This document shows, piece by piece, positions 36,443-46,084 of a stretch of DNA of 64,000 nt. The DNA comes from Sulfurovum sp. NBC37-1. Its GTDB lineage: Bacteria; Campylobacterota; Campylobacteria; Campylobacterales; Sulfurovaceae. The translations under genes were made by a program, and so were the position numbers. Numbering within the stretch: the stretch's first letter is position 1; every line of letters starts with the position of its first letter. The DNA is taken from NCBI RefSeq assembly GCF_000010345.1, contig NC_009663.1, positions 62,001 through 126,000 on the forward strand. The letters run 5' to 3'. The notes beneath the pieces were generated by a model that had not been told where the DNA came from, made no database searches, and saw only the letters and a program-made list of their open reading frames with translations.

Positions 36443-37531
36443 TTGAAAAAGATTATATTTCATCATCCATTGCCTCTTAGGGAAAATACGGCATCAGCAA
36501 GTGGTATCAGACCACTTAAAATGATGCAGGCATTTGAAAAAATTGGATATCAAGTTACATTGGTTACTGGTTATTGCAGAGAAAGAAAAAAAAGTATTGA
36601 AGATATTAAACAGCAAATACATTCTGGTGTAAAATTTGATTTTCTTTATTCTGAATCATCAACTCAACCGACACTTTTGACAGAAAAAGATCATTTACCA
36701 ATGTGCCCATTTTTAGATTTTAATTTTTTTAGATTTTGTAAAAATAACGGAATAAAAATAGGGCTCTTTTATAGAGATATTTATTGGCTTTTTCCAGAAT
36801 ATGGTATATCTCTATCTTTTTTCAAAAGAAAAATAGCTAAATTTTTTTATCGCTATGATTTGCAAAAATACAATGATTTAGTAGATATTGTTTATCTTCC
36901 ATCATATCAGATGGCAAAATATATCCCAACAGTCAGTCAAAATAAATTTAAGCCTCTTCCTCCTGGACAGGATGAGTATGCGACAAAAGAGTTGAAAACT
37001 ATTGATGAACCAATTGAACTACTTTATATAGGTGGATTAGGAAGTCACTATCAAATGCACAAACTTTTTAGTGTATTGAAAAAATTTCCTAAAATACATT
37101 TTACTCTTTGTACAAGAGAAAATGAGTGGAAAAATATTAAAGAAGAGTATGAACCTACTACTAATAATATATCCATCGTACATAAAAGTAGTGGTGATTT
37201 AAAAGATTTATATCAAAATGCACATATAGCCATGCTTTTTGTAAAGCCTCAGGAGTACTGGGAGTTTGCTGCACCCGTTAAGTTATATGAATATATTGGG
37301 CAAGAAAAACCTATTATAGCTTCGATAGGGACTTTAGCTGGAGAGTTCGTAAACGAAAATGATATTGGATGGAGTTTGGAGTATAATGAAAAGGACATTG
37401 AAAATTTTTTTAAATATTTGTTAGAAAGTTCATCTATACTATATGCAAAAATTAAAAATATAAACAAAATTAAGCATAAACATTCCTGGGAAGCAAGAGC
37501 AGAAGAAGTTCAAAAGGACCTCTCAAAATGA
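36443..37531 (+). CDS. Glycosyltransferase, GT-B fold
   Basis: A 362-residue protein with a TTG start (AAGGA 8 bases upstream). The N-terminal ASASGIRPLKMMQAFEKIGYQVTLVTG is typical of GT4/GT1-type enzymes. The C-terminal half has LLYIGGLGSHYQMHKLF, a donor-binding region, and KLYEYIGQEKPIIASIGTLAGEFV. The classical catalytic E-x7-E is weak, so it is a divergent member. Lowest G+C of the cluster. It overlaps the following glycosyltransferase by 4 bases. Confidence 0.7.
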   Translation: MKKIIFHHPLPLRENTASASGIRPLKMMQAFEKIGYQVTLVTGYCRERKKSIEDIKQQIHSGVKFDFLYSESSTQPTLLTEKDHLPMCPFLDFNFFRFCKNNGIKIGLFYRDIYWLFPEYGISLSFFKRKIAKFFYRYDLQKYNDLVDIVYLPSYQMAKYIPTVSQNKFKPLPPGQDEYATKELKTIDEPIELLYIGGLGSHYQMHKLFSVLKKFPKIHFTLCTRENEWKNIKEEYEPTTNNISIVHKSSGDLKDLYQNAHIAMLFVKPQEYWEFAAPVKLYEYIGQEKPIIASIGTLAGEFVNENDIGWSLEYNEKDIENFFKYLLESSSILYAKIKNINKIKHKHSWEARAEEVQKDLSK

Positions 37532-38625
37532 GATTATTACTTCTATCAGATCCTAATTCAGTACACACTATTAAATGGGCAAAATCGCTATCTGAAAATG
37601 ATATTGAAATTGTAATTTTTGGTTTAGGCAATTTTACAGTTGATGATTATGATGGCATTACTAATATAACGGTTAAAAATTTAAACCAAACTATTGATGT
37701 AGAAGATGGAAAGTGGTATAAAATAAAATATCTTTACGCACTACCAACAATTAAAAAAATTATCAGAGAGTTTAAGCCAGATATTATACATGCCCACTAT
37801 GCTACAAGTTATGGACTCTTAGGGGCTTTAAGTAGTTTTTCGCCATTTGTACTCTCTGTATGGGGAAGCGATGTATTCGATTTTCCACATAAATCATTTT
37901 TACATAAGTCTATCTTGAAATTCAATCTTAAAAAAGCAGATAAAATACTATCAACTTCACATGTAATGAAAGAAGAAACTAATTTATATACAAAGAAAGA
38001 AATAGAAGTAACGCCATTTGGAATTGATATAGAGCAGTTCAAACCTATGAAAGCAGAAAGTTTATTTACTCAACATGATATCGTTATCGGAACGGTTAAA
38101 ACACTGCAAGAAAAATATGGAATAGAGTATTTAATTAAAGCCTTTAAAATACTTAGTGACAAATATACAGGCTTACCTTTAAAGCTTTTGATCGTTGGTA
38201 GTGGAAAACTAGAGAAAAACTTAAAAAAGTTAACTGAAAAACTAGACATTCAGCACAAAACAATCTTTACAGGGAAAGTGCCGTTTTCAGATGTACCAAA
38301 ATATCATAATATGTTGTCAGTATCAGTGTCAGTATCAAATAGTGAAAGTTTTGGGGTTGCAGTTATTGAAGCATCGGCATGTGCCAAACCCGTTATAGTG
38401 TCAAATGTAGGTGGTCTTCCTGAAGTTATTGAAGATGGAGTAACTGGAATTATAGTGCCACCAAGAAATCCAGAGATGACTGCAAAAGCAATTGAAAAAT
38501 TAATACTTGACCCTAGTTTTAGAACTCAAATGGGTGATGCGGGGAGAACAAGAGTTTGTAAACTTTATAATTGGAAAGATAATGTAAAGCAGATGATAAA
38601 AGTTTATAACGAGGTTTTAAAATGA
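37528..38625 (+). CDS. Glycosyltransferase family 4
   Basis: A 365-residue GT-B enzyme. DIIHAHYATSYGLLGAL and SVWGSDVFDFP mark the acceptor domain; IGTVKTLQEKYGIEYLIKAF and SNSESFGVAVIEASACAKPVIVSNVGGLPEV mark the donor domain with E-x7-E. It resembles PglA/PglJ-like enzymes that extend lipid-linked glycans, but the sugar is not predictable. It overlaps genes on both sides by 4 bases. Confidence 0.85.
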   Translation: MRLLLLSDPNSVHTIKWAKSLSENDIEIVIFGLGNFTVDDYDGITNITVKNLNQTIDVEDGKWYKIKYLYALPTIKKIIREFKPDIIHAHYATSYGLLGALSSFSPFVLSVWGSDVFDFPHKSFLHKSILKFNLKKADKILSTSHVMKEETNLYTKKEIEVTPFGIDIEQFKPMKAESLFTQHDIVIGTVKTLQEKYGIEYLIKAFKILSDKYTGLPLKLLIVGSGKLEKNLKKLTEKLDIQHKTIFTGKVPFSDVPKYHNMLSVSVSVSNSESFGVAVIEASACAKPVIVSNVGGLPEVIEDGVTGIIVPPRNPEMTAKAIEKLILDPSFRTQMGDAGRTRVCKLYNWKDNVKQMIKVYNEVLK

Positions 38626-39017
38626 TAAAAATATTAACAATATTAGGTGCAAGACCACAGTTCATAAAAGCAGGCTTCGTAAGCCGTGAGATAGCAAATC
38701 GCCAAGAGATAAACGAAGTTATTGTTCATACAGAGCAGCATTATGATGCCAATATGAGTGATATCTTTTTTGATGAGATAAAAATTCCCAAATCGGACTA
38801 TTCTTTAGGAATAGGCGGAAAAACACATGGTATTATGACGGGACAGATGATAGAAAAGATAGAAGAATATAGTGGACTGAAAAATCAAGACAACAATTTG
38901 CTCTTATTTATTTTCACCTCCATTGTGCCGAAAGCGTCATTTTTTCAAGATAAAGTTGACTCTTATGGCTTAACTTCTACTTTTAAAGAAGTTGGAGAAA
39001 GGGAGGATTGCCATTGA
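38622..39017 (+). pseudogene. Truncated UDP-N-acetylglucosamine 2-epimerase (wbpI/wecB remnant)
   Basis: The first 85 or so residues match the start of WbpI-type epimerases closely: ILTILGARPQFIKAGFVSREI, IVHTEQHYDANMSDIFFDEI and GGKTHGIMTGQMIEKIEEY. After that the frame continues with unrelated residues to a stop at residue 131, where a real enzyme has about 360. The catalytic core and UDP-binding C-terminal half are missing. A complete WbpI would turn UDP-GlcNAc3NAcA into UDP-ManNAc3NAcA, so its loss would change the sugar made. A short unrelated frame (39014-39106) of 30 codons fills the gap to the next gene. Confidence 0.8.
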
Positions 39018-39102
39018 TTTGGAATTTCAGAACTATTTTTACACTACTGTTTGGCAGGAAGTATGGTAAAATATATATTAGCTTAAATACTGAAAAGAAA
39101 TT

Positions 39103-40095
39103 ATGACAGAGATATCCATAATTATCCCATGCCTCAATGAAGGGAACTACATAGCGGCTTGCATTGACTCAATTAACCGTTCCGGTTTGGAATCGTATGA
39201 ACTCATATTCGTGGATGGGGGAAGCAGTGATGCAACAGCAGAGATCATCCAACGGTACCAAGATATACACATCAAACTGTTGTACAATCCTCGAAAGTTT
39301 ACTCCTATCAGTATGAATATCGGTATCAAAGCTTCGACAGGCAAGTATATTTTTATTATATCGGCACATGCAGAGTACCCCAAAAGTTATTTTTCGGATT
39401 TGGCAGCGTATATCAAAAAATTCAATGCCAATTGTGTTGGGGGTGTTTTAATAACAGAAGTGAAAAACAAAAACCCTAAATCTATCGCCATTAAAAAGGT
39501 ATTGACAGACAGGCTGGGTGTCGGCAACGCCGATTTTAGAACCGGAGTAGATAAGGTGAAAAAGGTCGATACGGTTGCTTTTGGATGCTATAGCAGAGAG
39601 ACATTTGAAGAGTATGGCTTATATGACGAACGCCTTGTACGCAATCAGGATATAGAGATAAACAAACGCATTGTTCACGGAGGCGGAAGCATATATCTTG
39701 TGCCCAGTGTGCGAGCTGTATACTATGCCAGAGAAACATTTACAGAGTTGGCAAGGAACCAGTATCAAAATGGCTGCTGGAATATTCTTACGATATACTA
39801 TACAAAAACCTTTGCTTCATTGAGTTTGCGCCATTTTGTTCCGTTGCTGTTTCTTTTGTCTCTGCTTTTGCCTCTGCTCTTTACCGTAGCATATCCAAAG
39901 CTTGCATGGTTTACTTTTCTGTCATTGGTTAGTTATCTCACTTTGGTTATAATCATGAGCTTTAGACTGAAAGAGAGGTGGATAGACCTTCCCTATCTTG
40001 TAGGTGCATTTCTGACACTGCACCTCTTTTACGGGCTGGGTTCATTGGCAGGTTTGTTTACCGTTGTCAAAAAAATTATAAAAGGTAAGATGTGA
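39103..40095 (+). CDS. Glycosyltransferase family 2, membrane-bound
   Basis: A 330-residue GT-A enzyme: ISIIIPCLNEGNYIAACIDSI, LIFVDGGSSDATAEI and FGCYSRETFEEYGLYDERLVRNQDIE-type acceptor region, followed by about three C-terminal membrane helices (248-320). This layout is like succinoglycan- or dolichol-type GT2 proteins that work on lipid-linked acceptors. G+C returns to the background level here, which marks the right edge of the AT-rich cassette. Confidence 0.82.
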   Translation: MTEISIIIPCLNEGNYIAACIDSINRSGLESYELIFVDGGSSDATAEIIQRYQDIHIKLLYNPRKFTPISMNIGIKASTGKYIFIISAHAEYPKSYFSDLAAYIKKFNANCVGGVLITEVKNKNPKSIAIKKVLTDRLGVGNADFRTGVDKVKKVDTVAFGCYSRETFEEYGLYDERLVRNQDIEINKRIVHGGGSIYLVPSVRAVYYARETFTELARNQYQNGCWNILTIYYTKTFASLSLRHFVPLLFLLSLLLPLLFTVAYPKLAWFTFLSLVSYLTLVIIMSFRLKERWIDLPYLVGAFLTLHLFYGLGSLAGLFTVVKKIIKGKM

Positions 40096-42212
40096 AGCAG
40101 TCAAAAATGTTGAAGAATCAAGTGACTACAGGACAAATGATGGGGTTAATGCTTTTGGCATATCTTTTTTCTTTTGTTACTCGTATGATATGGGTTTATC
40201 AGTTTCAGGATAATCCAGCTTTTTACTGGAACGGGCAGCTAATGATAAATACCAATGATGGGTATTTTTTTGCTTCAGGAGCACAGCATGAACTTTTCGG
40301 TTTGCATGCCGATAATCCGAGAATACCTGCTTTATGGGAATATGGAGTGGTGTTTTTTACGACGTTATTGGCAAAGATAACCCCCTTAAGCCTTGAGACG
40401 ATCATTTTATATATGCCGGCGGTAGTGTCAAGTTTGGTGGTGATTCCTATCATTTTGATAGCAAGGCTGTATGGAGAATCACTGTGGGGATTTTTTGCCG
40501 CGTTACTTGGAAGTATTGCGTGGAGTTACTATAACCGTACCATGACAGGGTATTATGATACGGATATGTTCTCGGCAATGGCTCCGATGTTCATCCTCTA
40601 TTTTCTAATGAAGAGTACAGTGGATTTTAATTTGCGTTCGGCGCTCTATGCTGCCATTGCCATTGTACTGTACCCGTTTCTTTACGATCAGGGGCAGGCT
40701 ATTGTGTATGCTATGGGTATGATTTATGCAGGCTATATGGTCTGGTTTCATCGACATGACAAAACGACCTATGCATCGCTTATTTTGATTTTCCTCTCTC
40801 TTTTGCCTCTGGGTATGGATAAACCTTTAACCTATGTTGTACACCTGATTCTTTTAATAGTGGTATATTTTGTCTTGCAGCAGGAAAAGATAAAAGAGAA
40901 GAATTTAATAATAGCTTCGGGTATTTTATTTATTCTTTTTCTGTTTTTGGGAAATGTTTTTGGATTGATCCTGCATAAAATAGCAACCTATACCATTACA
41001 GGAACCAAAGAGTCCGGACTCCACTTTTACGCTGTCAATCAAACAGTAAGGGAAGCGGGACAGATTCCTTTTTCAACTTTTGCCAATCGAGTTTCAGGAT
41101 CACAGATAGGGGTAATTCTGTCATTGGTCGGATATATTGTACTTGTGATTAGGCATAAGGCATTTATACTGGCACTTCCTTTAGTAGGGATTGGGGTTTT
41201 TGCACTATTTGGTGGTTTAAGATTTACGGTATACGCGGTACCGATTGCAGCAATGAGTGCTGTATATCTTTTCTTTGTAATAGGGGACTTTTTCAAAGAC
41301 AAACGTTCTAAATATGCTTTTATCATTGTTGTAACAGGGGCAATGATATATCCAAATATCATACATATAATAGGGTATAAAGTACCGACTGTGCTTAATA
41401 AACCAGAGGTGGAAGATCTGGTGAGGCTCGACAAGATAGCAAGTGGCAAAGATTATACTTTGAGCTGGTGGGATTATGGTTATCCAATCTGGTACTACTC
41501 CGATACATCAACACTTATTGATGGAGGAAAGCACAACAATGATAACTTTATCATTTCTAAGATCATGCAGACATCTTCCCCGGAGCTAGCGGCGAACTTA
41601 AGTAGATTGGCCGTGGAAACTTATGTTGACTCAAACTATTCTGTTGTAGCAGATACCTTGTTTAAAAATGGAAAAAAAGATCAGATCAATCCCAATATTT
41701 TATTAGGGGAGCTTGAAAATGGTACCTACAAACTGCCTGAGAAAACACGAGATATTTATCTTTATCTCCCGTATAGAATGCTCAATATTTTTCCTACAGT
41801 AGCCGTTTTTGGAAATCTGGACTTGACAACGGGAAAAGCTGAAAGAAAGATAATGTTCTATCCGACGCGTGCTATTAAAAATAAAAATGGTGTACTCCAG
41901 TTTTCCAACGGGATTGTGTTTGATGCAAAAAAAGGTGAGCTCTTTTTTGGAAAACAGAAAGTACCTGTAAAGTATTTCGTTGTTGCCCAAATGACCAAAA
42001 ACGGAGAAACGCAGATACAGACACAGCCATATCATGCAGAAGGACGATATGTGGTCATTTTTATGAAGAGTTACGGCAGATTCGTGGTCATGGATGAAGA
42101 GACATTCCACTCCATGTATGTTCAGATGTTCATACTAGGGAAGTATGATAAAGATCTGTTTGATTTGGTGGTTTCTTCACCATACAGTAAAATATATAAA
42201 CTAAAGAAATAA
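40092..42212 (+). CDS. pglB: Oligosaccharyltransferase PglB (STT3 family)
   Basis: Transfers the lipid-linked glycan to Asn in D/E-x-N-x-S/T sequons in the periplasm. The 706 residues are close to the 713 of C. jejuni PglB. The first acidic motif is TNDGYFFASGA at about 54. Thirteen or so membrane helices follow to about 430. The signature WWDYGYPIWYY starts near residue 459, and RMLNIFPTVAVF stands where the MI motif is expected. The GTG start overlaps the GT2 stop (GTGA). Confidence 0.95.
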   Translation: MKQSKMLKNQVTTGQMMGLMLLAYLFSFVTRMIWVYQFQDNPAFYWNGQLMINTNDGYFFASGAQHELFGLHADNPRIPALWEYGVVFFTTLLAKITPLSLETIILYMPAVVSSLVVIPIILIARLYGESLWGFFAALLGSIAWSYYNRTMTGYYDTDMFSAMAPMFILYFLMKSTVDFNLRSALYAAIAIVLYPFLYDQGQAIVYAMGMIYAGYMVWFHRHDKTTYASLILIFLSLLPLGMDKPLTYVVHLILLIVVYFVLQQEKIKEKNLIIASGILFILFLFLGNVFGLILHKIATYTITGTKESGLHFYAVNQTVREAGQIPFSTFANRVSGSQIGVILSLVGYIVLVIRHKAFILALPLVGIGVFALFGGLRFTVYAVPIAAMSAVYLFFVIGDFFKDKRSKYAFIIVVTGAMIYPNIIHIIGYKVPTVLNKPEVEDLVRLDKIASGKDYTLSWWDYGYPIWYYSDTSTLIDGGKHNNDNFIISKIMQTSSPELAANLSRLAVETYVDSNYSVVADTLFKNGKKDQINPNILLGELENGTYKLPEKTRDIYLYLPYRMLNIFPTVAVFGNLDLTTGKAERKIMFYPTRAIKNKNGVLQFSNGIVFDAKKGELFFGKQKVPVKYFVVAQMTKNGETQIQTQPYHAEGRYVVIFMKSYGRFVVMDEETFHSMYVQMFILGKYDKDLFDLVVSSPYSKIYKLKK

Positions 42213-42812
42213 ATGTTAAACAGAGCAGGCAGGTTTCAGAAGCGACTTTTTGATGTAGTACTTTCTGCGATAGGCATTTGTTTAACATGGTGGATCATAT
42301 TGGCAGCTTGGATGATTGCCTCTGTGGAAACAAGGAGTAATGGGCTGTTTATGCAAAAGCGCATTGGCAAAGAAGGAAAGCCTTTTTTTGTATTCAAGAT
42401 AAAAAGCATGAAGCAGCTTGACGGGCTTGATACAACAGTAACGACAAGCCAAGACCGCCGCATTACAAAAAGCGGCACTTTTTTTCGTAGAAGCAAAATC
42501 GATGAGTTGCCGCAACTGTTTAATGTGCTCTTGGGGGATATGAGTTTTGTCGGACCTCGGCCCGATGTCCCTGGATACGCAGATGGACTTAGGGGAGAAG
42601 ACCGCATTATTTTAAGTGTAAGACCGGGTATTACGGGACCAGCTTCATTAAAATACAAAAATGAAGAGGAGATACTGTCAAAAGTGCAAGATCCAGAACG
42701 ATATAATAGGGAAGTAATTTGGCCGGATAAGGTGGAAATCAATAAGCAATATATTCAGGAGTGGTCACTTCTGAAAGATATGAAGTATCTGGTACAAACG
42801 GTCGCAGGGTAA
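42213..42812 (+). CDS. pglC: Phosphoglycosyltransferase PglC
   Basis: A 199-residue monotopic phosphoglycosyltransferase that starts glycan assembly by moving a sugar-1-phosphate to undecaprenyl phosphate. Length matches C. jejuni PglC (200). One N-terminal re-entrant hydrophobic helix (13-35) is followed by QKRIGKEGKPFFVFKIKSM and the catalytic Asp-Glu dyad in KIDELPQL, then FVGPRPDVPGY and RPGITGPAS. It is adjacent to pglB and followed by pglE after 3 bases. Confidence 0.92.
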   Translation: MLNRAGRFQKRLFDVVLSAIGICLTWWIILAAWMIASVETRSNGLFMQKRIGKEGKPFFVFKIKSMKQLDGLDTTVTTSQDRRITKSGTFFRRSKIDELPQLFNVLLGDMSFVGPRPDVPGYADGLRGEDRIILSVRPGITGPASLKYKNEEEILSKVQDPERYNREVIWPDKVEINKQYIQEWSLLKDMKYLVQTVAG

Positions 42813-42815
42813 ACA

Positions 42816-43916
42816 ATGAGCAGAATTTTTCTTTCTCCACCGCATATGAGCGGAAAAGAACAGCAGTACATCGCTGAAGTCTTCGAGAGCAACTACATTG
42901 CACCGCTTGGGGCTTTTGTAGAGCATTTTGAAAAGAGTATCTGTGCGTATACCGGAGTAAAACATGCTGTGGCGACGAATACGGCAACAGCTGCCCTTCA
43001 CTTGGCTTTACGTGTACTGGGTATTGGTGCAGGGGATTATGTATTGTCATCATCTTTTACATTTATAGGGTCGGTGAATGCCATTTTATACCAAAATGCG
43101 CTTCCAATATTTGTAGACAGTGATGAAAGCTGGAACCTCTCCCCTGTTTTATTGCAAAAGGCGATAGCCAAAGCTCCTAAAAAACCAAAAGCACTCATAG
43201 TGACGCACCTTTACGGACAAATGGCAAAGATGTCTGAGATCATGGAAATATGCAAGAATGAAGATATTTATGTCATTGAGGATGCAGCGGAATCTCTCGG
43301 TGCGACACTGCGGGAAGAGCAAAGCGGTACATTTGGTGATATGGGTGTATTTTCATTTAACGGGAACAAGATATTGACCACTTCGGGCGGAGGCATGCTG
43401 GTCAGTGATAATGCAGCATTGATAGCCAAAGCGAAGTTTCTGGCTACACAAGCCAAGGAAGATAAGCCTTTTTATGAGCATAAGGAATATGGGTACAATT
43501 ACCGTATGTCCAATGTACTCGCTGCCATAGGGGTAGCACAGATGGAAGTACTTGATGAAAGAGTTCGGCGAAGACGTGAGATATTTGACCTCTATAGCCA
43601 AAGACTTTCTGCTTATGATGAAATCGCATTAATGCCAGAGATCCATGGGAGTAGTGGGAATCGATGGTTGACAACATTAACACTGGAGCATACTGATCCA
43701 TCCCGTGTTATAGAGGCATTAGAAAATGAGAATATAGAGAGTCGTCCGTTATGGAAGCCAATGCATCTTCAGCCGCTTTTCAAAGAGGCATTGAGAGTTG
43801 AGAATGGTATATCGCAGAAGCTCTTTGAAACAGGAGTCTGCCTGCCAAGCGGGTCGAACATGTCGGATGAAGATGTGGATTGTGTTTGTAAGGTCATGGA
43901 AAGGGTGTTGAAATGA
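42816..43916 (+). CDS. pglE: UDP-4-amino-sugar aminotransferase PglE
   Basis: A 366-residue PLP enzyme of the DegT family that aminates the 4-keto product of PglF to UDP-4-amino-4,6-dideoxy-GlcNAc. Landmarks are FLSPPHMSGKEQQYIAEVFESNYIAPLG, ATNTATAALHLALR, EDAAESLGA and the PLP lysine in SFNGNKILTTSGGGM. It overlaps pglF by 4 bases. The next step in Campylobacter, N-acetylation by PglD, has no gene here. Confidence 0.92.
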   Translation: MSRIFLSPPHMSGKEQQYIAEVFESNYIAPLGAFVEHFEKSICAYTGVKHAVATNTATAALHLALRVLGIGAGDYVLSSSFTFIGSVNAILYQNALPIFVDSDESWNLSPVLLQKAIAKAPKKPKALIVTHLYGQMAKMSEIMEICKNEDIYVIEDAAESLGATLREEQSGTFGDMGVFSFNGNKILTTSGGGMLVSDNAALIAKAKFLATQAKEDKPFYEHKEYGYNYRMSNVLAAIGVAQMEVLDERVRRRREIFDLYSQRLSAYDEIALMPEIHGSSGNRWLTTLTLEHTDPSRVIEALENENIESRPLWKPMHLQPLFKEALRVENGISQKLFETGVCLPSGSNMSDEDVDCVCKVMERVLK

Positions 43917-45694
43917 TATTACTTTTCCGTCCAACTGCATTAAAACGTACACTGTTTTTTGTTGTGATAGATCTTCTACTCTCACTGGGAACACTTTATT
44001 TGGCCTATCTTTTACGTTTTAATTTTTATATACCACAGCAGTTTTTGGAAACGTTCTGGGGAGTCTATCTGACTCTGGCAGTTTTCAAGGTAGCTGCAAT
44101 GTTCTGGTTCAAAAGCTATTTTATTATTTGGCGTTTTTTCAGTTTTTCCGATGCAAAGAATATTATCAAAGCACATATACTTGCGTATGGTATGTTTACA
44201 GTTTTTTATTTACTCTTCCCCTCACTGTTTCATCCGTTTCCTCGTTCTGTAATTATTATCGACTTTTTCCTCTCCCTCATTTTTATCGGTATGATACGGA
44301 TGAGTAAACGGTTCTGGAATGAGAGTTTTCAAGCACATGCGGTCAAACCAACACTGCTTATCGGCGTAAGCAGTAAAACGGGGACGATCATACAGAGTGC
44401 GATGAGAAATGAGATCGACTACTATCCTGCAGCGATTGTGGCACTGGGGAAAGACAATAGTTCAAAAGATGCTTATATTAATAATGTAAAAGTGTATGAT
44501 TTTGAGCATTTGGGAGACGTTGTCAACGAGAAACAGATTACTGCTGCGATCATAACACAAGCCATCTTGCAAGATGAACTTAGAATGTTGGTCAATGATT
44601 TGAATGAATTGGGAGTCAATGAGATCAAGAGGGTTAAACTGCTTGGTTCGGAGCATGAAAAACTTGAAGATCTCTCCATTGAAGACCTGCTTGCCAGGCA
44701 CCCGAAAGATCTGGACAAGGAAGGTATTGCATCTTTCATCAAAGGGAAATCTGTGCTTATAACCGGAGCAGGAGGCAGTATAGGCTCTGAAATTGTCAGA
44801 CAGTGCAAACAGTTTGGAGCAAGCAATTTGATACTTGTTGACAATGGTGAATATAATCTCTACCAAATAGGAGAAGAGATAGAGGATGCTGATCTGCGAT
44901 TATTGGATGTGACAGATGCAGTATCTCTGCGAAAACTTTTTGAATTGAAGAGACCGGAAGTAGTAATTCATGCAGCTGCTTACAAACATGTACCTATTTG
45001 TGAACACAACCCGGATGTTGCAGTGATTAATAATGTCTTAGGCACTAAAAATGTGATAGATATGAGTATTTTAATCGGAGTGGAAAAACTCGTGATCATT
45101 TCAACGGATAAAGCAGTCCGGCCGACCAATGTAATGGGCGCAACAAAACGTGTTGCCGAGCTTTATGCACAGAACGTTATGAGTGAAAAAACAGAGATCG
45201 TTGCTGTACGTTTTGGAAATGTATTGGGCTCAAGCGGTTCGGTGATCCCAAAATTTAAGCATCAGATAGAAGAAGGGGGGCCGGTTACTGTGACTCACCC
45301 GGAAATCACACGTTATTTCATGTTGATCCCTGAAGCCTGTCAGCTTGTATTGCAAACGGCTACGATCGCGAAAGGGGGAGAGCTTTTTATCTTGGATATG
45401 GGAGAACCGATCAAGATAGTTGATCTTGCTAAACAGATGATCCGTCTTTATGGGAAAGAAGATGAGGTAGAAATTGTTTTTACCGGGTTGCGGGATGGAG
45501 AGAAACTTTTTGAAGAACTTTTACTGGATGACAGTGAGCAAAAAACAAAATACAGTTCAATTTTTATAGCAAAGCCTACAAGATATGATCTTGATAAATT
45601 ATCTCAAGATATAGAGGATCTGTTGGTGTCTGAAGATAAAACAGAAGTACTTCAAAGGATTGTTCCAGAATATACAAGAAATAGTTCGATATAA
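43913..45694 (+). CDS. pglF: UDP-GlcNAc 4,6-dehydratase PglF
   Basis: A 593-residue membrane protein with four N-terminal helices (1-120), a Rossmann-like linker (140-200) and a C-terminal SDR domain. That domain begins VLITGAGGSIGSEIVRQ, with AAAYKHVP, STDKAVRPTNVMGATKR and RYFMLIPEACQLV. It catalyses the first committed step to bacillosamine-type sugars. It is the last gene of the glycan operon; a 50-base AT-rich gap follows. Confidence 0.95.
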   Translation: MILLFRPTALKRTLFFVVIDLLLSLGTLYLAYLLRFNFYIPQQFLETFWGVYLTLAVFKVAAMFWFKSYFIIWRFFSFSDAKNIIKAHILAYGMFTVFYLLFPSLFHPFPRSVIIIDFFLSLIFIGMIRMSKRFWNESFQAHAVKPTLLIGVSSKTGTIIQSAMRNEIDYYPAAIVALGKDNSSKDAYINNVKVYDFEHLGDVVNEKQITAAIITQAILQDELRMLVNDLNELGVNEIKRVKLLGSEHEKLEDLSIEDLLARHPKDLDKEGIASFIKGKSVLITGAGGSIGSEIVRQCKQFGASNLILVDNGEYNLYQIGEEIEDADLRLLDVTDAVSLRKLFELKRPEVVIHAAAYKHVPICEHNPDVAVINNVLGTKNVIDMSILIGVEKLVIISTDKAVRPTNVMGATKRVAELYAQNVMSEKTEIVAVRFGNVLGSSGSVIPKFKHQIEEGGPVTVTHPEITRYFMLIPEACQLVLQTATIAKGGELFILDMGEPIKIVDLAKQMIRLYGKEDEVEIVFTGLRDGEKLFEELLLDDSEQKTKYSSIFIAKPTRYDLDKLSQDIEDLLVSEDKTEVLQRIVPEYTRNSSI

Positions 45695-45744
45695 TATTCT
45701 TTGTTATATGCAATCATAATAAAAAATAAATACAAGGAAATAAA

Positions 45745-46080
45745 ATGCTAAAAAAGGTAGTGACAGGATTTTTGGTTTTGGCAACTTCAGTATTGTTTGG
45801 TATGAGCCTGAATCAGTTGAATACGGCTTCAAAAAGTGAACTGATGCAGATAAAAGGTATCGGAGAGAAGAAAGCTGATGCGATCATTAAAGAGCGTAAA
45901 AAAGGAAAGTTCAAATCGTTTGAGGATTTTCAGAGGGTCGAGGGTATTGGTGAACAAACGGCCAAGAATGTCAGGAACGATGTCAAGGTCAAGAAGGATG
46001 TGAAAAAAAGTATCAAGAAAAACACCTCTGCCAAAAAAGAGACAAAAAATAAAAAAACATCTTCCAAGAAGAAAAAATAA
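45745..46080 (+). CDS. ComEA-like helix-hairpin-helix protein
   Basis: The 111 residues begin with a signal peptide (1-20), then a ComEA-type double helix-hairpin-helix domain (LNQLNTASKSELMQIKGIGEKKADAIIKER and FEDFQRVEGIGEQTAKNV). A Lys/Ser-rich tail (about 80-111) follows. ComEA proteins bind double-stranded DNA in the periplasm during natural transformation. Here the domain is short and the basic tail unusual, so general DNA binding is also possible. A perfect hairpin follows the stop. Confidence 0.82.
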   Translation: MLKKVVTGFLVLATSVLFGMSLNQLNTASKSELMQIKGIGEKKADAIIKERKKGKFKSFEDFQRVEGIGEQTAKNVRNDVKVKKDVKKSIKKNTSAKKETKNKKTSSKKKK

Positions 46081-46084
46081 TCCT

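Noticed and set aside
38890-39106. Insertion-sequence fragment between the wbpI remnant and the GT2 gene.
   Set aside because: No terminal inverted repeats, no transposase motif; the short frames there are not recognisable.
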